Below are positions 44,696-54,648 of a stretch of DNA of 64,000 nucleotides, piece by piece (positions within the stretch are counted from its first letter, which is position 1; each line of letters opens with the position of its first letter). This DNA is from Mesorhizobium sp. L2C084A000 (GTDB lineage: Bacteria > Pseudomonadota > Alphaproteobacteria > Rhizobiales > Rhizobiaceae). The position numbers were made by a program, and so were the translations under genes. The stretch covers positions 186,533-250,532 of the forward strand of contig NZ_AYWX01000005.1 in the NCBI RefSeq assembly GCF_000502875.1, read 5' to 3'. Under the pieces are notes generated by a model. The model did no database searches, was not told where the DNA came from, and was given only the letters and a program-made list of their open reading frames with translations.

Positions 44696-45637
44696 TTAGA
44701 AGGTAGCGGGGTCTGCATTCGCCCCGCAGACCAGTACGGCGACCCGTTCGCCCGCCGCCGGCGCATAGCGGCCGGACAGGACCGCGGCAAAGGCGGCCGC
44801 ACCTCCCGGCTCGGAGATGATGCGAGCCCGGTTCCACAGCGCCTTCTGCGCGGCGATGATGTCGTCGTCACTGACCAGGATCGAGCGTTCGACAAAGGCC
44901 TCGGCGATCGGGAACATCATTTCGCCGACGCGCTTTGGCGCCAGCGAATCGGCGGCGATGCCCTCGGCCGGTGCGTCGACGGGGTGTCCGGCCTCGAAGG
45001 CGCGATGCAGCGTCGGCGCTCCTTCCGGCTCGACGGCGATGATGCGGATGCGGCCGGCAAACCAGGCAGCGATGCCGCCGATCAGGCCGCCGCCGCCGAC
45101 AGCGACCAGCAGCGTGTCGATCTTAGGCAAATCGCTCTCGATTTCGAGCCCGAGCGTGCCCTGGCCGACGAGCGTTTCCTCCTGGTTGAAGGCATGGATC
45201 TGCAAGGCGCCGGTCTCCTCGGCGAACCGTTCGCTGGCCGCCAGCGCCTCGGCGTAGCGGGCGCCGCCGACGATCAGTTCGGCGCCGTAGGAGCGGATTC
45301 GCTCCAGTTTGGCTGGCGGGCTCACTTCGGGAACGAAGATGGTCGCCTTGTGGCCGAGCCGCATGGCGGCATAGGCGACGGCCGCGCCATGGTTGCCGCC
45401 CGATGCCGCGACGACACCGGCGTCGGGAACCGGCCGCTCCAGGAGATTGGTGAAGGCGCCGCGCGCCTTGAACGAGCCGGAATGCTGCAGGCATTCGAGC
45501 TTCAGGTCGACGGCCAGCGGCGGCTGATCGAAGTCGGCCATGTCGACGCGCAGCACTGGCGTGTGCCTGATATAGGGGCGGATGCGCGGTTCCATCGCGG
45601 CAATGCGCTCGCGTGTGACGGTGATGCCATTCGTCAT
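44696..45637 (-). CDS. Threonine/serine dehydratase-like PLP enzyme
   Basis: A 313-residue fold-type II PLP enzyme. The cofactor lysine is in QHSGSFKARGAFTNLL, the phosphate-binding loop is VAVGGGGLIGG, and ASGGNHGAAVAYAA is the substrate loop. Lacking a C-terminal ACT regulatory domain, it resembles catabolic threonine dehydratase or serine/threo-3-hydroxyaspartate dehydratase and not biosynthetic IlvA. It lies 40 bases downstream of lysA on the same strand, perhaps in the same transcript. Confidence 0.87.
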   Translation of the reverse strand: MTNGITVTRERIAAMEPRIRPYIRHTPVLRVDMADFDQPPLAVDLKLECLQHSGSFKARGAFTNLLERPVPDAGVVAASGGNHGAAVAYAAMRLGHKATIFVPEVSPPAKLERIRSYGAELIVGGARYAEALAASERFAEETGALQIHAFNQEETLVGQGTLGLEIESDLPKIDTLLVAVGGGGLIGGIAAWFAGRIRIIAVEPEGAPTLHRAFEAGHPVDAPAEGIAADSLAPKRVGEMMFPIAEAFVERSILVSDDDIIAAQKALWNRARIISEPGGAAAFAAVLSGRYAPAAGERVAVLVCGANADPATF

Positions 45638-45676
45638 GATTGCTCCCTGGGACGGGTAGGTGTGTTTCCGGCGCTT

Positions 45677-46945
45677 CTATGCAAGCCAGTCGGGCATCGA
45701 ATCCAGCCCAATCAGGTCGTCATAGGTCGGGCGTGGGCGCACGACGTGGAACCGGTCGCCGTCGACCAGCACCTCCGGCACCAACAGGCGGGTGTTGTAG
45801 GTGCCGGCCTGCACCGCGCCATAGGCGCCTGCGGTGGAGACGGCAATCAGATCGCCGGCCTTCAGCCTGGGCAGATCGCGGTCCAGGCCGATATAGTCGC
45901 CGGTCTCGCAGACCGGGCCGACCACGTCGATCATCATGCGCGGCGTGTCGGCCGGCGGCTGCACGACCGGACGGATGTCGTGGAAGGCGTCGTAGAGCGT
46001 CGGCCGAATGAGATCGTTCATTGCGGCGTCGACGACGAGGAAGTTCTTGGCGTCGCCTTCCTTCACGAAGATCACTTCCGAGACGAGGATGCCGGCATTG
46101 CCTGATATCAGCCGGCCAGGCTCGAACATCACCTTCAGCCCGAGCTTGGTGACATGCTTCCTGACGATCTGGGCATAGGCGTCGGGCAGCGGCGGCGGGT
46201 TGTTGTCGATGCGGTAGGGAATGCCGAGCCCGCCGCCGACATCGATATGCTCGATGGCATGGCCGTCCGCCCGTAGCGCGCCGACCAGATCGACAAGTAG
46301 GGCGAAGGCATCGTCGAAGGGCTGCAGCTCGGTGATCTGGCTGCCGATATGGGTATCGATGCCGGTGATCCTGATGCCGGGAAGCTTTGCCGCGCGGGCA
46401 TAAACCTGCCGCGCCCGCTGCCACGGGATGCCGAACTTGTTCTCGGCCTTGCCGGTGGAGATCTTCTTGTGGGTCTTGGCGTCGACGTCGGGATTGATGC
46501 GCAGCGAGATCGGCGCCACCTTGCCAAGGGCAGTGGCCCGCGCCGACAACAGCTCGAGTTCAGGCTCGGACTCGACGTTGAAGCAGAGGATGCCGGCGGC
46601 AAGGGCAAAGTCCATTTCGCGCGCGGTCTTGCCGACGCCCGAAAACAGGATCTTGCCGGCCGGAATGCCGGCGGCCAGCGCCCGGCGCAATTCACCTTCC
46701 GAAACCACGTCGGCGCCGGCGCCGAGCTTGGCCAGCGTCCGCAGGACGGCCTGGTTGGAATTGGCCTTCATGGCGTAGCAGACCAGCGCGTCGAGCCCGG
46801 CAAAGGACTGGGCAAACACCCGGTAGTGCCTGGTCAGGGTGGCCGTCGAATAGCAGTAGAATGGCGTGCCGATCTGTGCGGCGATATCTGGTATCGCCAC
46901 GTCCTCCGCATGGAGCACGCCGTCGCGGTAGTCGAAATGGTTCAC
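45677..46945 (-). CDS. lysA: Diaminopimelate decarboxylase
   Basis: A 422-residue fold-type III PLP enzyme catalysing the last step of lysine synthesis. The PLP lysine is in VCYAMKANSNQAVL, the glycine-rich phosphate loop is HIDVGGGLGIPY, the C-terminal catalytic Cys is in GPVCETGDY. The length is normal. It follows the small lipoprotein gene by 64 bases; the order argH, lipoprotein, lysA is conserved in many Proteobacteria. Confidence 0.96.
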   Translation of the reverse strand: MNHFDYRDGVLHAEDVAIPDIAAQIGTPFYCYSTATLTRHYRVFAQSFAGLDALVCYAMKANSNQAVLRTLAKLGAGADVVSEGELRRALAAGIPAGKILFSGVGKTAREMDFALAAGILCFNVESEPELELLSARATALGKVAPISLRINPDVDAKTHKKISTGKAENKFGIPWQRARQVYARAAKLPGIRITGIDTHIGSQITELQPFDDAFALLVDLVGALRADGHAIEHIDVGGGLGIPYRIDNNPPPLPDAYAQIVRKHVTKLGLKVMFEPGRLISGNAGILVSEVIFVKEGDAKNFLVVDAAMNDLIRPTLYDAFHDIRPVVQPPADTPRMMIDVVGPVCETGDYIGLDRDLPRLKAGDLIAVSTAGAYGAVQAGTYNTRLLVPEVLVDGDRFHVVRPRPTYDDLIGLDSMPDWLA

Positions 46946-47009
46946 GAGAGTGGTTCCGGAAAGTTGGGGCTCGATGAGATCGGGTTGGAAGGCCCCGCTC
47001 TCGTCGGCT

Positions 47010-47216
47010 CTAGATCAGCGGGTCGAGGATGAATTTCTTGTCCTTGACCGGTTTTTCCGGCTCCGGCGGCACGGGCTGGTGGGCCTTCGAGGCATCCTTG
47101 CGCGCCTGCACGGCCGCCTCATAGGGCGTGTCGAGAGCGCCCCTCCTGCCGCAGGCCGAAACGGCCGCGATCGCAACCAGCAGCGTCAGCGTCACCAAAA
47201 TCCTGCTTCCGGTCAT
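47010..47216 (-). CDS. Small lipoprotein between argH and lysA (LptM/YifL-like)
   Basis: A 68-residue protein with a lipoprotein signal: LVTLTLLVAIAAVSAC, where AVSAC is the lipobox with the lipidated Cys at position 22. The mature part begins CGRRGALDTPYEA, the short pattern of the LptM/YifL family, which in E. coli helps assemble the LptD outer-membrane translocon. The remaining tail is Pro- and Lys-rich (PPEPEKPVKDKK). Assignment rests on lipobox, the GxxGxL motif and position beside lysA. Confidence 0.8.
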   Translation of the reverse strand: MTGSRILVTLTLLVAIAAVSACGRRGALDTPYEAAVQARKDASKAHQPVPPEPEKPVKDKKFILDPLI

Positions 47217-47284
47217 CGATCCATCCGTCCGAAACGTTTGTCAGCCGCCGCTTTTAGCCGAGTTCTCGGCGCATTGCACCCCGA

Positions 47285-47330
47285 GATATTGCTCGTCGAA
47301 ATATCCGGGATATTACTGCTCGCAATATCC
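47285..47330. repeat. Two tandem palindromes with GATATT/AATATC arms
   Basis: GATATT...AATATC (47285-47305) is followed by GGATATT...AATATCC (47308-47330). Centres are about 24 bases apart and joined by CCGGGA. They lie directly downstream of the argH stop and before the lipoprotein gene, so they would form two hairpins in the argH transcript. Confidence 0.6.
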
Positions 47331-47334
47331 GGCA

Positions 47335-48735
47335 TTATGCCTTCGCCAGCCGCTTTTTCCAGGCGCGGATCTGCTTCCTCACTTCCGACGGCGCGGTGCC
47401 GCCGAAACTGGTGCGGCTCTTGACCGAGTTCTGCACCGCCAGCACCGAAAATATGTCGGCCCTGATGCCGGAATTGATCGACTGCAAATCCTCCAGTGAA
47501 AGCTTCTCCAGCCCCACCTTCTTGTCTTCGGCCAGCGCCACCGCCCGGCCGGTGACATGATGCGCCTCGCGGAACGGCAGGCCGAGCGTGCGTACCAGCC
47601 AGTCGGCAAGGTCGGTTGCTGTGGCGTGGCCGGAGCCGGCGGCCTTCTTCATCGCAACAGCGTTGACCGTCATGTCCGAGACCATGCCGGTCATCGCCGC
47701 CAGCATCAGATCGAGCGTCTCGGCGGCGTCGAACACCGATTCCTTGTCTTCCTGCATGTCCTTGCCATAGGTCAAAGGCATGCCCTTCATCACCGTCAGC
47801 AGGCCGACCAGATGACCGGTGACGCGGCCGGTCTTGCCGCGCACCAGTTCGGCTGCATCGGGGTTCTTCTTCTGCGGCATGATCGATGAGCCGGTGGAAA
47901 ACGAGTCCGACAGCCTGACAAAGCCGAATTGCGGCGTCGACCAGATGATGATCTCTTCAGCCAGCCGTGACAGATGCGTGGCGCAGATCGCGGCAAGAGC
48001 GAGGAACTCGAGCGCGAAATCGCGATCCGAGACGCTGTCCAGCGAATTGCGCATCGGCTCGCGGAAGCCGAGCGCCTTGGCGGTCCGGTGACGGTCGATC
48101 GGGAAGCTGGTGCCGGCGAGGGCTGCGGCACCGAGCGGGCTTTCGTCCATCCGTTCGATCGCATCGCGCGCGCGCGACAGGTCGCGAGAAAACATCTCGA
48201 CATAGGCCATGCAATGATGGCCGAAGGTCACCGGCTGGGCCGCCTGCATATGGGTGAAGCCCGGCATCACGGTCGCCGCATGCTCCTCGGCCCGCTCCAG
48301 CAGCGCCTCGATCAACCCCTTCAACGCCCCGGCGACGCGAAAGCACTCCTCCTTGACCCACAGCCTCAGATCGACCGCGACCTGGTCGTTGCGCGAGCGT
48401 GCGGTGTGCAGGCGGCCGGCCGCCGGGCCAATCAGATCGGCAAGGCGCGCTTCGATGTTCATGTGGATGTCTTCGAGCCGTGGCGAGAACTCGAAGCTGC
48501 CGGCCTCGATCTCTTTCAGGATCGTGTTCAGCCCGTCTGCGATTTTTTCTTGGTCGGCCGCCGAAATAATGCCCGTTTGCGCCAGCATCTCGCTATGGGC
48601 GATCGAGCCTTTGATGTCCTGCGCATAAAGCTTGCGGTCGAAGGAGATAGACGCGTTGATCGCTTCCATGATCGCGGCCGGACCCGAGGCAAAACGTCCG
48701 CCCCACATCTGGTTGCTGGTTTTCTTGTCGCTCAT
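47335..48735 (-). CDS. argH: Argininosuccinate lyase
   Basis: A 466-residue fumarase/aspartase superfamily enzyme catalysing the last step of arginine synthesis. The superfamily signature is [15 protein letters not shown], which includes the mobile catalytic Ser loop. [17 protein letters not shown] and TGYTHMQ-like [16 protein letters not shown] are also canonical. ATG 48735 ([15 protein letters not shown]) is the family start. It is divergent from the TlpA-like gene with only 35 bases between starts. Confidence 0.97.
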   Translation of the reverse strand: MSDKKTSNQMWGGRFASGPAAIMEAINASISFDRKLYAQDIKGSIAHSEMLAQTGIISAADQEKIADGLNTILKEIEAGSFEFSPRLEDIHMNIEARLADLIGPAAGRLHTARSRNDQVAVDLRLWVKEECFRVAGALKGLIEALLERAEEHAATVMPGFTHMQAAQPVTFGHHCMAYVEMFSRDLSRARDAIERMDESPLGAAALAGTSFPIDRHRTAKALGFREPMRNSLDSVSDRDFALEFLALAAICATHLSRLAEEIIIWSTPQFGFVRLSDSFSTGSSIMPQKKNPDAAELVRGKTGRVTGHLVGLLTVMKGMPLTYGKDMQEDKESVFDAAETLDLMLAAMTGMVSDMTVNAVAMKKAAGSGHATATDLADWLVRTLGLPFREAHHVTGRAVALAEDKKVGLEKLSLEDLQSINSGIRADIFSVLAVQNSVKSRTSFGGTAPSEVRKQIRAWKKRLAKA

Positions 48736-48770
48736 GGCTATAACCCGTGCTTCGGAGCAGTTTTGAGAAA

Positions 48771-49460
48771 ATGGCAGACGGTAGTAGATTCTTCCCGGCC
48801 CCGCGCCTGATCCTCGCCGCCTTGGTGGCGGGCGCGCTGGCGGGCGCGGTCGCGGTATATGTCAGCGAGAGCCGGTCTGGCAACAATGCACCGGCACAAG
48901 CTGCCGTGGATGAGAGCAAGGACGATGTCGCCTGCGCGGCCAAGAGCGACCGCGCCAAGAAAATCGCGGCGTCGGCCACCGGTGAGGTTGCGGCACTTTT
49001 GCCGGCCGATCCGCCACAATCCCTGAAGAGCCTTGCCTTCAATGGCCCGGACGGCAAGCCGATGACGCTTGCCGATCATGCCGGCAAGACGGTGCTGCTC
49101 AATCTGTGGGCGACATGGTGCGCGCCGTGCCGTGCCGAAATGCCGGCGCTCGATGCGCTGGAGAAGGAAAAGGGCAGCGACTCCTTTGAAGTGGTCGCCG
49201 TCAATGTCGATGCCGGCGACGATGTGAAGCCGAAGAAGTTCCTCAGCGATACCGGCGTCGCGACGCTCGATTATTACCGGGATTCGACGATGGCGCTGTT
49301 CAACGACCTCAAGAAGCGCGGCCTGGCGCTAGGCCTTCCCGTTACCATGCTGATCGACGGCGAAGGCTGCCTGATCGCCCATATGAACGGCCCGGCCGAA
49401 TGGTCGGGGCCGGACGCCAGGCGGCTGATCGAGACGGCACTCAAGCCCGAGAGTTTTTAA
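48771..49460 (+). CDS. tlpA: TlpA-like membrane-anchored thiol:disulfide oxidoreductase
   Basis: A 229-residue thioredoxin-fold protein with one N-terminal transmembrane anchor (about 10-30, [19 protein letters not shown]) and the redox site in [18 protein letters not shown] (WCAPC). TlpA in rhizobia reduces periplasmic proteins in cytochrome oxidase copper-site assembly. ATG 48771 ([11 protein letters not shown]) is preferred to an in-frame ATG eight codons upstream. Its TAA overlaps the stop of the convergent cyclic-di-GMP gene by four bases. Confidence 0.92.
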   Translation: MADGSRFFPAPRLILAALVAGALAGAVAVYVSESRSGNNAPAQAAVDESKDDVACAAKSDRAKKIAASATGEVAALLPADPPQSLKSLAFNGPDGKPMTLADHAGKTVLLNLWATWCAPCRAEMPALDALEKEKGSDSFEVVAVNVDAGDDVKPKKFLSDTGVATLDYYRDSTMALFNDLKKRGLALGLPVTMLIDGEGCLIAHMNGPAEWSGPDARRLIETALKPESF

Positions 49461-51889
49461 GCCCTATTGAGGACAGGCGCGGGTGCGAAGGCCAGAACGC
49501 TTCTGTCGCGCAAGGTGGCGGGTTTGCTGCCGACAGCGGGTGCGACTACACCGGTCAGCTCGCCGAATTCCTCGATGAGAGCTGGCCTGCCGATGTAATA
49601 GCCCTGGCCGATCTCGCAGGCTTCGGCGTCCAGGAATTTCAGTTCGCCGAGCGTCTCGACACCTTCCGCCAGAACCGGCAGGCCGAGACCGCGTCCAAGT
49701 CCCAGGACGGCGCGCACGATCGCCGCGACCTGGCCGTTCTTGTCGACGGACTTGATGAAGGAGCCATCGATCTTGATCTTGTCGAAGGGGAAGGCGCGAA
49801 GGTTGGAGAGCGAGGAATAGCCTGTACCAAAATCGTCCATGGCGACGCGCACGCCCAGCGCCTTGACCTGCCGCAAGGTGGCCAGTGCCCGCGGCATGTC
49901 CTTAACAAGCGCCGTCTCGGTGATCTCAAGCTCGAGCCTGCCGGGCGCCAGGCCGGAATTCAGCAAGGTTTCGTGGACCTTGCGGCTGAAATTCGTGTTG
50001 TGGAGCTGCACCGCCGAAACGTTGACGGCCACCGTCAGCGGATTTTCCCAGCGGGCGGCTTCCTCGCAGGCAGCCGTCAGCACCCATTCGCCAATCTGGC
50101 CAATGGCTCCGCTGTCTTCGGCCACCGGGATGAATATGCTCGGCGACACGTCGCCGCGCGTCGGATGCCGCCACCGGACCAGCGCTTCGAAACCGACCAT
50201 CTTTCCGCTGCTGATCTCCTTCTGCGGCTGATAGACGAGGTAGAACTCCTGGCGCGCAACCGCCTGGCGCAGTTCGTGCTCCATCACGCGCTTGTCGCGC
50301 GCCTCGGCCCCCATCGAAGCTTCGAAATAGCGATAGGTGTCCTTGCCTTCGGTCTTGGCCCGGTAGAGTGCCGTATCGGCGTGGCTTATCAAGCTGGCCT
50401 GGTTCTCGGCATCCGATGGATAAAGCGCAATGCCGATGCTGGCCGACACCAGGCCGCCGCCGACAGAAAGCCGGTTTTCCTCGCGCATGGCGGTCAGCAC
50501 CGCGTCGGCGATACGGCCGGCCTCCAACGGGTCGGTCAGGTTCGGCGCGATGATGGCGAATTCGTCGCCGCCCAGCCGCGCCACCATCTGTCCCTGGCGA
50601 AGGATGCCGGTAATGCAATGCGCAACCTTCTGCAGCATGGCGTCCCCGGCGCCATGCCCATACAGGTCGTTGACCTCCTTGAACCGGTCGAGATCGAGCA
50701 GCAGAAGCGCAAGCTGGCCGCCTTTTCTGGTGCGGCCCATCGCAGCAATTTCCGTCTCCAGCCGGCCGGAAAAGCTGCGGCGATTGGCCAGTCCGGTCAA
50801 TGGATCGAAATGGGCAAGCCGCAGGATCTCCTGTTCCGCCTTCTTGCGCTCGCGAATGTCGCGGACCGCGACCACGTTGTGCGGCTTGCCACAGTAGTCG
50901 ATGCTCCTGGCGATCAACTCGACAGGAATGCTCGTGCCATCGCGGCCGCTCAATTCGGCCTCCTGCGGCTGTTCGCCGAAGCCTGACATGTCGGATCCGA
51001 AGAGATCGCCAAGCTGCATTCCGTTCAGCGTCGCTGTTGCGATGCCCGTCAATGTCGCCATGCTGTCATTGGCACTGATGATGCGGTTGCCGTCGCAGAC
51101 GATCAGCCCCTCCACGGCGGCATTGGCCAGGCCGTGCATGCGGTCGACCTCGAGCTTCTGGCGACGGAAGCGCAAATCGATCCACAGCGCCGATGCCGAC
51201 AGGACCAGGATCACCAATGTGGCGGCGGCGGCGGCGAAAGCCTGCGAGGTCGGCTCGATCGTGTATTCGGATATGACGATCGAGGGATCGGGGAAGATCG
51301 AGACGGCACCCATGCCGATGAAATGCAGGGTGCAGATTGCCAGCGTCAGCAGCACCGCGCCGCCGGATGTCGCCTTCATGGAGGGGCGGCGCTGCACGAC
51401 ACGCAGCGCCAGCGCCGCGAGCGTTACGCCGGCCAGAAGGGAAACGGCGACAAGCAACAGGTTCCACTCGATGCGGCCCTGAACCTCGAACGCCGCCATA
51501 CCAATGTAGTGCATGGCCGCGATACCGCCGCCCAGCACGGCGCCGCCGACGAGATGATAATCGAACTCATTCCGCAAGGTGGCGATCCACATGCCGGCTG
51601 CCGTCAGAGTGACCGAAGCAGCGAGCGAAAGCACGGAGAGTGCGGGATCGTAAGCACTGGGTATGCCCGGTGTGAATGCGAGCATGGCGATGAAGTGCGT
51701 TGCCCAGATGCCGAAGCCGGTCGAAGTGGCCGCGATCATCAGCCAGGCAAGCCGGTTCCGATCGGTGGAGCGGCTTATGTGATGAAGCAGGTTGACGGCA
51801 GAGAAACAGGAAATTCCGCAGATCAGCGCGGCAAGTGCGACCAGTCTCAGATCGTGTTCGTTGACGATACAATTGTAGACCGTCAGCAT
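49457..51889 (-). CDS. MHYT-PAS-GGDEF-EAL cyclic-di-GMP protein
   Basis: An 810-residue membrane signalling protein. The N-terminal MHYT sensor has three copies of the metal-linked motif: ATHFIAM (63-69), AMHYIGM (125-131) and TLHFIGM (187-193). These lie within about seven helices. A PAS domain follows (about 250-350), then GGDEF with an intact active site (440-444), then EAL with an intact EAL triplet (568-570) and DDFGTGYSSL. The inhibitory RxxD site before GGDEF reads RQGQ (431-434), so product inhibition may be lost. It may make or degrade c-di-GMP in response to O2, CO or NO, as proposed for MHYT domains. Confidence 0.94.
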   Translation of the reverse strand: MLTVYNCIVNEHDLRLVALAALICGISCFSAVNLLHHISRSTDRNRLAWLMIAATSTGFGIWATHFIAMLAFTPGIPSAYDPALSVLSLAASVTLTAAGMWIATLRNEFDYHLVGGAVLGGGIAAMHYIGMAAFEVQGRIEWNLLLVAVSLLAGVTLAALALRVVQRRPSMKATSGGAVLLTLAICTLHFIGMGAVSIFPDPSIVISEYTIEPTSQAFAAAAATLVILVLSASALWIDLRFRRQKLEVDRMHGLANAAVEGLIVCDGNRIISANDSMATLTGIATATLNGMQLGDLFGSDMSGFGEQPQEAELSGRDGTSIPVELIARSIDYCGKPHNVVAVRDIRERKKAEQEILRLAHFDPLTGLANRRSFSGRLETEIAAMGRTRKGGQLALLLLDLDRFKEVNDLYGHGAGDAMLQKVAHCITGILRQGQMVARLGGDEFAIIAPNLTDPLEAGRIADAVLTAMREENRLSVGGGLVSASIGIALYPSDAENQASLISHADTALYRAKTEGKDTYRYFEASMGAEARDKRVMEHELRQAVARQEFYLVYQPQKEISSGKMVGFEALVRWRHPTRGDVSPSIFIPVAEDSGAIGQIGEWVLTAACEEAARWENPLTVAVNVSAVQLHNTNFSRKVHETLLNSGLAPGRLELEITETALVKDMPRALATLRQVKALGVRVAMDDFGTGYSSLSNLRAFPFDKIKIDGSFIKSVDKNGQVAAIVRAVLGLGRGLGLPVLAEGVETLGELKFLDAEACEIGQGYYIGRPALIEEFGELTGVVAPAVGSKPATLRDRSVLAFAPAPVLNRA

Positions 51890-52248
51890 TTATTTCACCT
51901 GATCTTTGGAAATAAACAGGGCAGCAGGATTGAGTAGCGCGTTGCCGTTGAGGGATCGATAAAGTCGCCTGCAACCTTGGCGTGTCTCTTCGGGTTGCGG
52001 CGGCTGCAATCAGGGCTGACACGCCGAAGCCAGCTTGGCAGTTCCGATGGTAGTTCCTGGCGCGCTTGTCGTCGCGCTAAGCCGGCTAACCGTGTGGCTT
52101 TCCATGTCTCCAAGCGGAGGCGAGGGTGGCGTGAGGTAAAGGGTGAAGTTCGTCGATCTGCAACAAAACCGTTGTCTGATTGTCACGAGCGACACATATT
52201 GCCTTTGCGGGAGTGCCCCTTTCGCCAATGACAAACGGGAGATGAAAC
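51890..52248. other. 359-base intergenic region between divergent MHYT and ugpB genes
   Basis: No gene or named repeat was found. It must hold the promoters of both genes. TTGTC occurs twice eight bases apart near 52172-52184, but the spacing does not fit a Pho box. ACGGGAG at 52238-52244 is the probable ribosome site of ugpB. Confidence 0.5.
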
Positions 52249-53559
52249 ATGAAGTCCTTCGGCTTCGCGGCCGGTGTTGCCGCCACCTTTATGCTGCTTT
52301 CCTCAACCTCCGCTTTTGCTGTCACGCAGATCAGTTGGTGGCACGCCATGACTGGCGCCAATGCCGAAGTTGTCGACAAGATCTCCAAAGATTTCAATGC
52401 CAGCCAGAGCGACTATGAACTCGTTCCGGTGTTCAAAGGCACGTATCCCGAGACGCTGAATGCCGGCATCGCCGCCTACCGCGCGGGCCAGGCGCCCGAT
52501 ATCATGCAGGTGTTCGATGTCGGCACCGGCGTGATGATGGCAGCCGAAGGCGCAATCAAGCCGGCAGCCGATGTGTTGACCAGCGCTGGAATGACCTTCG
52601 ACAAGAGCCAGTATCTGCCAGGCATAGTCGGCTATTATTCGAAGCCGGACGGCACCATGCTCTCCTTCCCCTACAACTCCTCCTCGCCGATCCTTTATTA
52701 CAACAAGGATATCTTCAAGAAGGCTGGTCTCGACGTCGACAGCCCACCCAAGACCTGGAATGAGGTGTGGGAAGACGCCAAGAAGATCAAGGCGAGCGGC
52801 GCAGCCGCCTGCGGCTACACCTCGACCTGGCTGACCTGGATCCATCTGGAGAATTTCGCGGCCTGGAATGACGTGTCATGGGCCACCCAGCAGAACGGTC
52901 TGGCCGGCGGCGATGTCGAGCTCAAGATCAATGCGCCGATTTTCGTCAACCATTTCCAAGCGCTCGCAGACCTCGCCAAGGACGGCACCTTCAAATATGG
53001 CGGCCGCACCTCCGAAGCCAAGCAGATCTTCCTCGCTGGCGAATGCGGGATCATGACCGAATCCTCCGGCGGCCTTGGCGATATCGTCAAGTCCGGCATG
53101 AATTACGGCATCGGCCAATTGCCCTATGACAGCGACGCCAAGGGCGCGCCGCAGAACACGACGCCGGGTGGCGCCAGCCTGTGGGTTTTCGCTGATAAAT
53201 CCGACGAGGAATACAAGGGCGTCGCGGCCTTCTTCGCCTACCTGTCGAAGACCGAGGTGCAAGAATACCTGCACCAGAAGTCGGGTTATCTGCCGGTGAC
53301 GCTGGCGGCTTATGAAGCGACCAAGAAGTCCGGTTTCTATGACAAGAACGTCGGTCGCGAGACCCCGATCCTGCAGATGACGGGTAAGGCACCGACCGAC
53401 AATTCCAAGGGCGTACGTCTGCCGAACCTGCCGCAGGTGCGCGATATCCAGAACGAGGAGTTCGAGAAGATGCTCGCCGGCCAGCAAACCGCCCAGCAGG
53501 CGCTCGACAATGCGGTTACGCGTGGCAACGCCGCGATCAAGGAAGCGCTGGGGAATTAG
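52249..53559 (+). CDS. ugpB: sn-Glycerol-3-phosphate ABC transporter, solute-binding protein
   Basis: A 436-residue periplasmic binding protein with a clear signal peptide (about 1-24, ending TSAFA). Family features are QISWWHAMTGANAEVVDKI, APDIMQVFDVGTG and ILYYNKDIFKKAGLD, all typical of UgpB. The C-terminal half has ESSGGLGDIVKSG and NTTPGGASLWVF, which line the ligand pocket in the family. It is the first gene of a ugpBAEC set; a strong hairpin separates it from ugpA, which would favour excess binding protein. Confidence 0.94.
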   Translation: MKSFGFAAGVAATFMLLSSTSAFAVTQISWWHAMTGANAEVVDKISKDFNASQSDYELVPVFKGTYPETLNAGIAAYRAGQAPDIMQVFDVGTGVMMAAEGAIKPAADVLTSAGMTFDKSQYLPGIVGYYSKPDGTMLSFPYNSSSPILYYNKDIFKKAGLDVDSPPKTWNEVWEDAKKIKASGAAACGYTSTWLTWIHLENFAAWNDVSWATQQNGLAGGDVELKINAPIFVNHFQALADLAKDGTFKYGGRTSEAKQIFLAGECGIMTESSGGLGDIVKSGMNYGIGQLPYDSDAKGAPQNTTPGGASLWVFADKSDEEYKGVAAFFAYLSKTEVQEYLHQKSGYLPVTLAAYEATKKSGFYDKNVGRETPILQMTGKAPTDNSKGVRLPNLPQVRDIQNEEFEKMLAGQQTAQQALDNAVTRGNAAIKEALGN

Positions 53560-53611
53560 AGCGAGCGCAGGTCCTTTGCTCTACGGCGCGCCCATCTGTC
53601 CTGCCAGGCAT

Positions 53612-53634
53612 CTCCCCTCGGCGAGGGGAGTTTT
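53612..53634 (+). terminator. Intercistronic hairpin with T run between ugpB and ugpA
   Basis: CTCCCCTC-GGC-GAGGGGAG (53612-53630), an 8-base-pair stem with a 3-base loop, then TTTT. It resembles an intrinsic terminator or 3'-stabilising hairpin, allowing more ugpB than permease mRNA. The flanking ATCTGTCCTGCC...CATCTCCCC text also looks like a repeat common in Mesorhizobium intergenic DNA (from memory). Confidence 0.6.
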
Positions 53635-53754
53635 GCCGTCCCTTGCGATTTCGCCAATGGTCGATGATGCCAACGCCGAAACGCTCTTCAAAGCCATCTT
53701 GGCGAAGAGGGGTGCCGCATCGTGCCGCCCGCCTCATCACCTCGGAGTGGCTCA

Positions 53755-54639
53755 GTGACCCCTCGCGTCGTGTTTCCCAACAAGATCCTTCCCTACCTGC
53801 TGGTGGCGCCGCAACTGGCCATCACGCTCGTTTTTTTCTACTGGCCGGCCGGTCAGGCGTTCTACCAATCCATGCTCAGGCAGGACCCGTTCGGACTGAG
53901 GACCAAGTTCGTCTGGTTCGCCAATTTCAGGAAAGTGCTTGCCGATCCGGCCTACCTGAACTCGATCAAGGTCACGGTGGTGTTTTCCCTTGCGACCGCT
54001 ATCGTCGCCATGTGCGTGGCGCTCCTGCTCGCGGTCATGGCAGAGAAGGTGGTGCGCGGCAAAGGTCTCTACCGCACGCTCTTGATCTGGCCCTACGCGG
54101 TGGCGCCGGCGATCGCCGGTATGTTGTGGCTGTTCCTCTTCAACCCGTCGATCGGGTCGCTGGCCTACATGCTGAGGAGTTTCGGCATCGCCTGGGATCC
54201 ACTGCTCAACGGCACCCACGCCATGATCCTGCTGGTGTCCGCCGCTGCCTGGAAGCAGATCAGCTACAATTTCCTGTTCTTCGTCGCCGGCCTGCAGGCG
54301 GTGCCGAAAGCCTTGATCGAGGCGGCGGCCATGGACGGCGCCGGCGAGACCAAGCGATTCTGGACCATCGTCTTCCCGCTGCTTGCGCCGACGACCTTCT
54401 TCCTGCTGGTCGTCAACACCGTCTATGCCCTGTTCGACACGTTCGGCATCGTCCATGCCGTCACCGGAGGCGGTCCGGGCAAGACGACTGAGACGCTGGT
54501 CTACAAGGTATACAATGACGGCTTCGTCAATCTGATCCTCGGTGACTCGGCGGCGCAGTCGGTCATCCTGATGGTCATCGTCATCTCGCTCACGGCCATC
54601 CAGTTCCGCTATGTGGAACGCAAAGTCCATTACGGCTGA
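53755..54639 (+). CDS. ugpA: Glycerol-3-phosphate ABC transporter permease UgpA
   Basis: A 294-residue inner-membrane permease with about six helices and the EAA loop [23 protein letters not shown], which contacts the ATPase. The N-terminal [20 protein letters not shown] is typical of UgpA. The start is GTG 53755 with GGAG about seven bases upstream; an ATG 11 codons upstream lacks a ribosome site. The length matches E. coli UgpA (295). ugpE follows after 9 bases. Confidence 0.94.
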   Translation: MTPRVVFPNKILPYLLVAPQLAITLVFFYWPAGQAFYQSMLRQDPFGLRTKFVWFANFRKVLADPAYLNSIKVTVVFSLATAIVAMCVALLLAVMAEKVVRGKGLYRTLLIWPYAVAPAIAGMLWLFLFNPSIGSLAYMLRSFGIAWDPLLNGTHAMILLVSAAAWKQISYNFLFFVAGLQAVPKALIEAAAMDGAGETKRFWTIVFPLLAPTTFFLLVVNTVYALFDTFGIVHAVTGGGPGKTTETLVYKVYNDGFVNLILGDSAAQSVILMVIVISLTAIQFRYVERKVHYG

Positions 54640-54648
54640 GGGCGAGCG

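Noticed and set aside
52170..52200. Possible Pho box upstream of ugpB
   Set aside because: TTGTC is repeated at 8-base spacing, not the 11 bases needed for PhoB; no full consensus.
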